From Hawksworthiomyces lignivorus (lineage: Eukaryota > Ascomycota > Sordariomycetes > Ophiostomatales > Ophiostomataceae): 64,000 bases of DNA. Positions within the stretch are counted from its first letter, which is position 1. Each line of letters begins with the position of its first letter. Under the pieces are notes generated by a model. It did not search any database, was not told the DNA's origin, and was given only the letters and a program-made list of their open reading frames with translations. The DNA is taken from contig NTMA01000006.1 of the NCBI GenBank assembly GCA_002917075.1, forward strand, positions 1 through 64,000, read 5' to 3'. Of this stretch, positions 48,721 through 58,035 are shown in pieces. Position numbers and translations under genes: made by a program.

Positions 48721-49656
48721 GCATGTGTGGGTGGGAAATCAAAGATGTATTGAGACATAGAGATCTATTCCTCAATGAAGAGACAGGTTTTAAATACTGG
48801 GCTAGATCACCTGCCATAATCTATACCAGATCTGTTCCTTGAGAATCAGAGTCAAATACCGCCTCCTCCATTTGCGCTTTGTAGCCCCTTGGTTCCACAA
48901 ATAGAAAGCTTAATAAAAGAACCAATTGCTGAATGACATATGAATCCACGCTTCATTAGATCAAGCCTTGCTTGATGAGCTAGGATAGAATTGACATGGT
49001 AGACGGCTAAAAGATCCATGGTCTCTAACTTGTCTAACGAGATGATGAAGCAAACGGGCAATGACGTATACTGCCTCTGAAGTCGCTGATTCCTTACTTA
49101 GGTTTGTAAAATTAGAGAGCAGAGTGCGGCCTCTGGCGCTGGAATATTGTAGTATTAAAATTGAAAATCCTGTAAAGTGCTGTCTGCCTGCTTCTTCGAT
49201 TTCATTAATATTCGGCTGGCCCCAGACCAGCTGAGATTGATGTTTACATCGAACGGCGACAGGAGGTTGACGAAGTATATATTAATAGCCAGCTGGCAGC
49301 ACCAGCTGGCAAACCAGTTTTATGTTGCCAGCTGTCAACGTTGTGGATCTCTAAATTTAAAACACTCTACCAAAAATGACTAAGCTGTTAGGGTTTCCCC
49401 CACCAAAACCACTATCGTTGGTGGGACTGCCAAACAAATTCATAGGAATTTTTAGAGAGTGGTGTAAAAAAAAAATTAGCAGGGAAAAAGTGCCGCTTCT
49501 CACCAATTGAGCAGAAGTAACCTACAAAAGTAACATCAACCGCCTCACGACCTCTCCGCCACGGCTCCTTGTTGAACACAAGTTCTCCGTACTCTTACTT
49601 TTTCGAAATATCCTCTCAATACAGAACACAGATATCTCTGTGAACCGATTGAAAAT
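48721..49656. other. MFS 3' flank and RPS3 promoter
   Basis: AT-rich spacer. The part nearest RPS3 (49500-49656) is CT-rich like other fungal ribosomal-protein promoters. Three CAGCTG palindromes lie at 49288-49334. No gene is supported. Confidence 0.55.
49288..49334. repeat. Three clustered CCAGCTG palindromes
   Basis: GCCAGCTGGC (perfect 10-base palindrome, 49288-49297), CCAGCTGGC (49302-49310) and GCCAGCTG (49327-49334) lie within 47 bases, about 320-370 bases upstream of the RPS3 start. They may be E-box-type (CAGCTG) factor sites. Confidence 0.6.
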
Positions 49657-50644
49657 ATGGCTGTTCCGGGCACTCAGATGTACGTTGCGAACCCCCGATT
49701 AAAGACAGGAGGATGGGCACGGCAAAGGGCTAGATAGGAAAGGACTACGACAGAATCTGAAAAGGATGAGGGCGCAGTGGACGAGGACGTCAGAAATTCA
49801 GATAATTCAAAATCTGAACGAGACAAAAATATATGCTAACATTATGTCTCTTGCGTGCAGTTCCAAGCGGAGAAAGTTCGTCGCCGACGGTGTCTTCTAT
49901 GCCGAGCTCAACGAGTTCTTCCAGCGCGAGCTGGCTGAGGAGGGCTACTCCGGCGTCGAGGTCCGCGTGACCCCGACCGTCACGGACATTATCATCCGCG
50001 CCACGCACACCCAGGAGGTTCTGGGCGAGCAGGGCCGCCGCATCCGCGAGCTGACCTCGCTGATCCAGAAGCGCTTCAAGTTCCCCGAGAACAGCGTCTC
50101 TCTGTACGCCGCCAAGGTGCAGAACCGCGGTCTGTCGGCCGTCGCCCAGTGCGAGTCGCTGCGCTACAAGCTGCTCAACGGCCTGGCCGTGCGCCGTGCC
50201 TGCTACGGTGTGCTGCGCTTCATCATGGAGAGCGGCGCCAAGGGTTGCGAGGTCGTCGTCTCCGGCAAGCTCCGTGCCGCCCGTGCCAAGTCCATGAAGT
50301 TCACCGACGGCTTCATGATCCACTCCGGCCAGCCGGCCAAGGACTTCATCGACAGCGCCACTCGCCACGTGCTGCTGCGCCAGGGTGTGCTCGGTATCAA
50401 GGTCAAGATCATGCGCGGTGCTGACCCCGAGGGCAAGGCCGGGCCCCAGAAGTCTCTGCCCGACTCCGTCACCATCATCGAGCCCAAGGAGGAGCAGCCC
50501 GTCACCCAGCCCATCAGCCAGGACTACGGCGCAAAGGCTGCCCAGCTGCAGGCTGCCGCCGAGGCCCAACGCGCTCTGGAGCAGCAGCAGCAGGAGGCCG
50601 CTGCCGCACCGGCCGGAGAGGAGGCCGCACCGGCAGAGCAATAG
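49657..50644 (+). CDS. RPS3: 40S ribosomal protein uS3
   Basis: Two exons: 49657-49679 and 49861-50644, with a 181-base intron (GTACGT donor, ATGCTAAC branch, GTGCAG acceptor). They give 268 residues. The joined start is [20 protein letters not shown]. The KH domain with its GEQGRRI loop lies at about 40-95 and the C-terminal uS3 domain includes [20 protein letters not shown] and [20 protein letters not shown]. uS3 lies at the mRNA entry channel of the small subunit. The C-terminal tail (about 215-268) is Gln/Ala/Glu-rich, as in other filamentous fungi. Codon bias is extreme (C- and G-ending), as expected for a ribosomal protein. After the TAG at 50642-50644 the same frame remains open for 124 codons (see the next entry). 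Confidence 0.98.
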
Positions 50645-51019
50645 GGTGCTCTCCCGGGCGGAGGCAGTGGTGGTGGGAGTGGTGGACGACAAGGCGGCGG
50701 GAGTCACCTGTACCCCGGCGGAAGCACTGCCGGTCCCGACCAGATCACCCGCCCCCCTTCAGCGTTCCCGAGTATGGACGGTGTGTACGAGGGCATTTCT
50801 TCGGTGGGCATTGGCCCCTCTTCTTCACCATATGATGAGTTCCAGGGTGCTGTGATGGCCAATAACATGGCTGTCCCCAGCAGCAATGTCAACGCTTTTG
50901 ATGGCGTTGATGAACAGTATGAGCTTGACGGCTCCTACAATAGACTGCACAACATCGATAACCAATACTATGCGTACCGGAGCGCGGAGATGGCGGGTGA
51001 TATCGAGTTGGACTGGTAG
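50645..51019 (+). other. In-frame open extension after the RPS3 stop codon
   Basis: Directly after the RPS3 TAG the same reading frame continues for 124 sense codons and ends at TAG 51017-51019. The first ~43 codons are Gly/Ser-rich (PGGGSGGGSGGRQGGGS) and then Pro/Thr/Ser-rich. The remaining 81 start at an ATG (50774) in good context (A at -3, G at +4) and include the segments YDEFQGAVMANNMAVPSS and QYYAYRSAEMAGDIELDW. Codon choice looks coding. No GT donor lies between the end of the RPS3 coding sequence and its TAG, so I see no simple splice that would bypass the stop. It may be translated by readthrough or as a separate ORF, or not at all. The family is unknown. Confidence 0.4.
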
Positions 51020-52424
51020 AGTTGCACCGAGGGAAAGTGACCAGGAAGAAAAATAAAAGCATCAAAATAACACCTGGGGGGAGGTACATGTAAGGGACAG
51101 TGGGGCTTTATCACTTTATTTGTTGTTCTTATCGATTTTTTCTTATGTCTTTGTATGCCCGTCAGATTTTCACGGCGTTGTCCTCCTCCCTCGTCTTATT
51201 ACCTCTACAAAAATATGAAAAGGATTCTAAAATCTATCCGAGAAATGAGGCCCAAGGCTAAATATATCTGGCGTGTATGTTGCAAATAGGAACTGAGTAA
51301 ATTCTGTGCGAGGATGGATCTCTTGGCTTGTTCGCCGACCATTCAATGCTTAGAGCTCCTCTATTACTCGATGTCGCAGCGTAGAAATAAAAAATGGTGC
51401 AAGATAACAATAACCTGTCATCTTTCCACTGAATCAATGTTAGAGTGACGGCACTCTCGTTTTTACTCTCCTGAAGCAACTAGCCATGTAAACGGTGATT
51501 TTTTATTTCAGATGCTCTAGCAACAGCGGGGATGTAGGTAGCTATAGCGACGACCTGCTGCTCGCTGGCTCTGTTTAGTATCTTCCTGCTCGTCTCCTGC
51601 CAAATCGTCTTTGCAGCCCCTTTATCGTACACAAGAAGAACAGTACTACACAACGCAATAAAAAAGAATGATGAAATACAATCCAGCAAAACCCAGATAA
51701 GCCCAACCGCCAGACCATCGTCAGCATTTCTTCTTTGTATCTCGACAAGAAAGAGAACAAAAAGAACATGAAAAGAGCATGGAAATAACAAAAAAGACAA
51801 CTGATAGAAAACAAGAACGCCGTTATGTTTCTTCCTCGTCCCTTACCATTCGTTAAACCTCCTTAGTCATTCTAAGCCTCCTCCCCACTGTCCTGCTGTC
51901 CGACTTCCAAGACTGCAGCTTGAAAAGAAAATTCCGACGTTGGCAGATATGCGCCTTATTCTAGACATGCATATATGCAAGAGACCAAAGATAGCGATAG
52001 GAGAAAACCTATCAGGCTAGATTTCTTGTTTTCGCTATTACAGTGATCCCAAGTCTTGTGCCACCAAGGACCAAGACAATGTAGGACAGTAGAAAGGGGG
52101 TAGGGGTCCATGGCGTTCCCCAATTCGTGAGTGATGATGAAAATGTACAATGCGTAAGATGGGTGAAAGCCTCGCGTCCCAGAATATATATTCTGTGGGG
52201 GATGCGAGACCGTCGGGAATCGGAATATGAAGACGGGGAAAAGCAAGCCAAGAAGACCCATGATCCAACCCAAAGGCCAAAAATAGGAAACCCAAGTAAA
52301 ACCCATGAAATGCTTCTTTATATGCAAACGCATGCAGAATGCCCGCCGAAGCTAGCGCAAAAATGTGAAGGGGAAAAAAGAAGGGTGACCAAACACTAAT
52401 TAGGGTGTGGAGGCACTGGAGAAA
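51020..52424. other. Convergent 3' region, no gene seen
   Basis: 3' flanks of RPS3 (plus) and the NIPA-like gene (minus). An AATAAA at 51052-51057 is the first I see after RPS3. The remaining frames (for example 51480-51814 and 51956-52333, minus) are AT-biased and unrecognised. Confidence 0.5.
51052..51057 (+). terminator. Probable polyadenylation signal of the RPS3 transcript
   Basis: AATAAA lies 33 bases past the second in-frame stop. I see no AATAAA between the RPS3 TAG and this site, so the RPS3 mRNA probably includes the whole downstream open frame. Confidence 0.35.
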
Positions 52425-54208
52425 TCATCGTTGGTTTGGCTTTGGTGGTTGTTCTGATGAGCTTTTTGACCGGTGGGCTCCGTTATTCTTGTTCTTGGAA
52501 TGCCCATTAGCAGAACCATTGGAGGTCCCGTTGATGGCATTGGGCGACATGGGCAGAGTGCCGTCCTCATCTGAATCCTCTGCGAGGTCAGTGAGGCCAA
52601 AGCCTGCAGCCTCTTCTTCGTCATAGGCCCGTATTAAACCTTGGCGATCGGCAGCATTGCTGCTGGTGCTGTGGCGGTTCGGCCCGAAGCTGCGGCGTGC
52701 CTCCATGCTGATACGGGTTTGGATGTTGGAGATCATATCGGTGCCCATGGCGTCGGCGGCATTGCCAGCCAGCCGCGTGCCATTAGGGTCAGAGCGTGAC
52801 AGATTGAGCAGGTAGACGCCGGTGAAAGTGACGAGGAAGCCGCAGATAAGCGACAGGGTGTTAACGGTGTCGGTCGTGTTGAAGCCGCTGAAGAGAATAA
52901 AGGACGCACACAGGGTGGCGGTGGTGAAAGTCACATAATACAGAGGGTTCACACTAACGGAAGGTGGCGAGAGTTAGCTTCACATTCTGAATAGCAACGC
53001 GAGTCATACTTTTTGGTTCTTTGGGAGAGTGCTTACATGTTTGCGGGGAACTGCGTGAGCGCTTTGTTGAAGTAGTTCATCTGTGTCAAGATGCATACGG
53101 CGGTGATGATCATAAAGACGTAGGTCGACGGGTGGGTGAACTGGTTGTTTCCGGCAAATGTGAGCTTCAAAGCAATACCGAAAGCCTTCACGGCCATGAC
53201 GGAAACAGAGCCGACCAAGGAGCAAATGCTCAGATAGATGAGTGGGTTTCTCCGTCCATAGACCGGAGCAATTTTATAGATCGCAATGACGGCATAGGCA
53301 GTGACAGCCAGGGAATATAGAAGGAAACCTATGGCACCTGTTAGAAGCTAGACAAGATGAGATGTTCTTTGCTTGTTTTTGTTCTATTTACCTGGCTGGA
53401 TGGCATCGTGCAAGATCTCATCGATGGTTGAAATCTCTTCATCAGGGGGAGCATGAAGCACAATGATGACGGCACCGATCAGGCAGATAGCACTGCCTAG
53501 CTTTCCCAGCGTTCCGAGATACTCGTCGAGGAAGTAGGAGCCAAGAACAGCACCGACGAGGACGCTGAGAGCACCGAGGGGGGTGACTAGGATAGCGGGA
53601 GCAAAGGCGTACGCAGCAAAGTTGCAAATCTCTCCGATGACCACTGCCAACAGTTAGTACCTGGCCATGAGAATCCAAATAAACAGAACCATATACACCG
53701 AGAGAGGCTCACGTGTTGAGATGCCCGCCCACCATAATGGGCTCTTGAGATACACAAAACCGTCTCCTTCAAAACCGTGACGTTCCTCAGCATGCTGCAA
53801 GCCCTGCATCCATCGAGATCTTATGTTAGCATTATCATCTTCGCATCATGCTGTGACCCATATCGGTATATGGGTCTCTCTGTGGCTCTTATCGGGAAAG
53901 AGCGAACCTTCTTCGTGATCACAAAACTTGTGCCTACGGCCGGTTTCGGTTAGCAAATGCAAGATCGATAAACGCCGGCAAACGTGGCTCCCAAAAGGCT
54001 GTAGGCAGCAACATACCAATGGCTAAACTCGACATCATGGCCAAAGCCAGGCCAACATATCTACAAGACGGAAACAAAAGTCAGTAACCTGTGCTGTTGA
54101 AGGCAAAAACAGTTTGGACCATTTTGCTGTATTTCTGGTATGATTTCTGAGGATGAAGGTCATATGGGAGGGGGTCGGTAAAAGTAATTCGTACTTGTCT
54201 TCCAACAT
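52425..54208 (-). CDS. NIPA-like magnesium transporter (DUF803 family)
   Basis: Seven exons: 54208-54195, 54060-54017, 53933-53908, 53803-53713, 53643-53392, 53328-53037 and 52953-52425, giving 415 residues. The joined N-terminus is MLEDKYVGLALAMMSSLAIG, followed by TSFVITKKGLQHAEE, SPLWWAGISTLVIGEICNFA and YAFAPAILVTPLGALSVLVG. About nine transmembrane helices of the drug/metabolite-transporter fold follow. NIPA proteins move Mg2+ across plasma or endosomal membranes. The hydrophilic C-terminal tail (about 120 residues) is Ser/Asn-rich and acidic, likely cytosolic. Introns show textbook signals (TACTAAC branch before exon 5, GCTAAC before exon 7). The exon 6 acceptor is ambiguous between two sites 9 bases apart (see findings). 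Confidence 0.94.
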
Positions 54209-56494
54209 CGTCGCTGCAACGAAAAGAAACGAATGAAAAAGAAAGAGAGCGGTCGGGAGCGCTGTGGCTCTGGGCGGTATATCAGTCCTCCTCTTTCTGT
54301 CTCGCTGGAGTATTCCTCAATGTGAACGTAGGGAGGCAGCCTTTGCGCCGCTGACCGAGAGTGGAAACGCAGAGAGAGGGGAAGCAAGAGTTCGATTTGG
54401 ACAGTCTGGCGATGTGGGAACAAGAATGGATTGATGGCCCCTCGAATATTGTTCGTCTACCTAATTTGGGTTTGGTTCGTTGTCGCAAGAGGGCCGGGAA
54501 TAGGTCGCGCGTGTGATCATGTGCAAAAATAATACAGGGCCGACAAGAGGTGCCGGATGGTTGATGGATCTCAGGGCCGAAAACGACAACCGCGATTAAG
54601 AGGAACTCGCGCCGGGCGAAGACAGAAAGTTGTCGAGACCCCAAGACAGTGTCGGATGGACACCAGGCGAGAAGAGAAGAAGACGTTGTCCCAAATCGTG
54701 GGTTTAGGAAAGGAGGAGAACAGTTCCGTGAAAAAGTTCGGATGGTGCAAGGAGTCTTGGTTGAGGTGGCTTTTCCCTTCCAACTAGCGACGTGGGAAAA
54801 AAAGGGGTCCGTCTATTTTTTTCCTTTGAGCGGCGGTGCAGAACACCAAGGGACAGATTGGAGAGCGACAAACGAGAGGCGCAAGTATTTAGTAGGAACA
54901 GTGCGACCGCCGCCTCGTATTTTCCCGTGAGGATTCTAGTGATACAACGTGTTGACAGGTGGAATTGGTGTGCGGTGGTTGGTAGCAGTTAGTGGCTGCA
55001 AAATAGTGTAAACTCCGAAAATTCGAAAAAAGGGCTGAAAAGAGAATTTTGGGTGTAAGAAAAAAGGCACGAGTCTGTCACCTGGAAGACATGGACGATG
55101 CGAAATTCGGGTCGTGATGTTTGAATACGGCAGATGTGGCTTGGTATCTGGGAGTGTGTGTGCGCCGAAGTGGAAGTTGTATGAAAATCGAACAAAAAAC
55201 GGACGATGCGACGAAATGCGAAAGAGAAGGAGGAAACAGAACAGGAACAAGGGGTTCGTTCGTAGCAAGAGGGAGGGAAGGGGGGGGTAGAGACAAGAAA
55301 AGGGAAAACACACAGACGTTCAGCAGCAGTAATCCGGTTCAGAGAGATACGGATATTAGTGCGTCGTAAGGTACGCAATAGGACGTTGTGGGCAAGGGAA
55401 CAGACAACGGAGAACGTCGTATCGTCGTTAGCTTACGGGTACATCACACTGAAAATGGGGATAAGAATAACAGACACTATGCTTAGGTGGGCTGAAAACT
55501 GAGGAAACCCTTTGCACCATTAGTGAAAAAGCTCTGGCATTTTTGCTTCTTCTTGGCCAGACCCGGCCAACAAACAAAGCTGTCCTCTATTTTAGTACTC
55601 CGTATACCCTGCGTTACTGTCTGCAGTATGTACTTGAGCTGCATGGGGTTCATCGGCTCAAATCTATACGTCGCATTTTGGATCATTTCTCCACCGTGAC
55701 ACGCGTTTGTTTCTTACCATGTGTGTATATATAGACGACGACACACTTGTTCGTGTGAGTACATACAAAGCAATTTTTGGCTCCGAGTCGTATCTTCTTT
55801 TTTCTTCTTCTTCTTCTTCAAATATTGCCCCCCATATTGCCCTCCACATTGCCTCGCCCATGGGTTTTGTTTGTTTCGAAAGAGTGCCTCTGCGGCACGC
55901 GGAAAATAAGAACACTCCAAAACAGCAGATCGACCTCGTCCTATAGATAATGCTGTGTGCCGAATTTTCCTCTTGTCTTCTTTTACGGCATACATCATAC
56001 GTACAGCTATTAGTCTGCTTATTCTATCCCTTGTCCCTCGCAGGGATCGCCGTGTATATAATCTGAACGGGGTACGAATACGGAGTACTTTCGAAGAGGC
56101 TGGCCCTCTCATGGTTTCAGGGCCCTGGAGCTTTCCTCTTACCCCTGGCTACAGCACGAATAGTTCATTCTTTTAGCAAGATTTTCTTTCATTCTTTTTT
56201 TTTTGCCCCTCCCCCCCCCCAACTTTAGCGCAAGGGGAAAATCTCGAAAAAAAGAATATTTCTCTGTACTCGTACTTGCATGATCAACACACGCAGTACG
56301 GAGTACATAGTCGTATACGTGTGCCGCGTGGCTTCCACTTCCCACGTCCTAGTCCCACAGTGGAGAAATCTATTCCCAAGAACGCTAGAAGAGTGACTTA
56401 CAGAGAGTGGATAAACGAAAAAAGAAAGATATCTTATGCCTCACATGTACGAGTAGACTGACGAGACAAGAATGGACAATTACGCAACGTCTCA

Positions 56495-56590
56495 TTAAAC
56501 GCGCTTGACCACACAAAACAGGATGTCGTAACCATCATCCTTCGTACTCGTACGGAGCACGCGGAAGACCTCGTCCCAGCGCAGGGCGTG
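56495..56590 (-). CDS. Orphan terminal-exon-like reading frame (uncertain)
   Basis: A 31-codon frame ending in TAA (56497-56495), preceded by a possible CTGAC branch and a GAG acceptor at 56591. It has coding-type, C/G-ending codons amid AT-rich DNA. It contains LRWDEVFRVLRTSTKDD and ends GYDILFCVVKRV, which reads like a genuine protein C-terminus. I could not join it convincingly to upstream exons on the minus strand. It could be the last exon of an unrecognised gene, or the remnant of one. Confidence 0.3.
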   Translation of the reverse strand, partial: HALRWDEVFRVLRTSTKDDGYDILFCVVKRV

Positions 56591-57064
56591 CTCGCGTTTA
56601 ATTTACTTGCGTCAGTAACTTGCTTGCTCCAATTTATCTTCTCGTTGCCGGTCCTGCTTGTGATTGCAGGCTAAGCCAAGGCCAACCCGCCTTGACCTAG
56701 TTGCTTGTTTCATGACCCTCATTTTCCCCCAGACTCCCAATATGTCTGCCGACGAAACAATCGACCTATCCAAGTCCCTCTATTTCCGTTATAGAGCCCT
56801 AGTATTAATGTAGAGGCATAACTATATTTTTCGTTTTCAACTTTTCGCTTTCATCCAAAGACTCGTTTGATAAGCCAAGAGGCGACTTTAAACTCAACTG
56901 GGGGAGGAATTCCAGGCACGCGTACATACCGAGATTGGCTCATATTATTACCTTGTCGTGTGCTTCAAACTGCTTAACAGCTACGCCTCTGAGCTTCTGT
57001 ACTTGATTTTCTCTTCTTCAAAAAAATTTCAATTAACTGTTATATTAACACACATCCAGCCACC

Positions 57065-57265
57065 ATGCTCGCTGTGCACTCCGCCTTGTAAGTAAAGAAC
57101 TGCTGAGCAGTTTTTCTCCTACATGACTTGCTGTGAGCCGCGTCCACATCCCAAACTAGCAGGCGAACTACATTGAAAGCACACATAAAACAAAAAGAAC
57201 CAACAAGTAACCAGGAACAAACCTACGGCCGGCCGTTAAATCGAGGCCAATTTCAAGCCTCCTGA
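57065..57265 (+). CDS. Candidate two-exon microprotein gene (uncertain)
   Basis: Exon 57065-57087 starts with a strong context (GCCACCATGC) and ends at a perfect GTAAGT donor. A 75-base intron ends CTAGCAG at 57162. Exon 57163-57265 keeps the frame to a TGA, for 41 residues in total beginning MLAVHSALRTTLKAHIKQKE. There is no family resemblance. It could be the first exon of something longer, or chance. Confidence 0.22.
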
Positions 57266-58035
57266 CCATCTCACCCCTATTTTCTTGAAGCACCAGACGC
57301 CGTAAGAAAAATCACCACCAATGCTTAGGTACCCATAAACAAACGGTACAAGTCTTCGTCGAATTTCCATCATAATGTCGCCGAGAACAAGCTTACTCTG
57401 CTGCAGTCGTCTTGAGTTGCTTCACAAGCAATAAGTAAAACAACTATCTCACGACTATAGTAGAGATCTCTTAAGGAAGCGTTGGATTCGTCGGTAGTGC
57501 CAGAGCGATGCCGTGTCCATACCACCTACGCTGTCGAATTCAGGGTGGTGCAAAAGATCCAGCCAACGTACACCAACAGCCAGATATTCTTTTTTCTTCA
57601 AGCCGATGATATTAGGCGGCTTTTTGCCATATAGTAAGACAACCTCGAGCTGATTGTAAGAGTGAACGAAACCTACCTATTGGATCGATGCAGACTTTCG
57701 AGAATCGAGAATAGACGATGCGTCGAACGGCGTAATACCACACATATCTCCTGCTTGGTTTGAGTTAAGAATGATGCTGAGAGTAGGAAAGCCAACGATG
57801 CAAATAAAGGAAACATGTTAAAAGGTCAAGAGAGAGCAAGGGAATAGCACAAATCCATCAACTGCTAACACCGCTGCGAACGATTAATCAAAGGGGGGGC
57901 ATGTAAAGGGGGTGAATAGGGTATCGAGACAGGAAAACAAAGAAAAATGTAACAGCTGCACTACAGCCATTACACTGGGCCATTATAGCTTTCAAGTGGC
58001 AGGAGATGCTTAGACAGGTATTTGTCGAAGGAATC

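Larger units (their letters stand above)
54209..58035. other. Gene-poor 3.8 kb region with cryptic exon-like pieces
   Basis: 5' flank of the NIPA-like gene and 3' flank of the acidic protein gene. 54209-55400 is mostly pyrimidine-rich on the minus strand (leader/promoter). 55560-56560 carries several TACGGAGTAC/TACTCCGTA motifs. Two possible coding pieces are listed separately (56495-56590 minus, 57065-57265 plus). A third open stretch on the minus strand, about 57660-57450 (66 codons, including KKKEYLAVGVRWLDLLHHPE), has no ATG and no recognised family. Confidence 0.45.

Noticed and set aside
49680..49860. Possible box C/D snoRNA in the RPS3 intron (AGGATGA ... CTGA)
   Set aside because: Animal RPS3 introns can host a snoRNA, but here box C deviates from RTGATGA, no closing stem is seen and C'/D' boxes are unclear.
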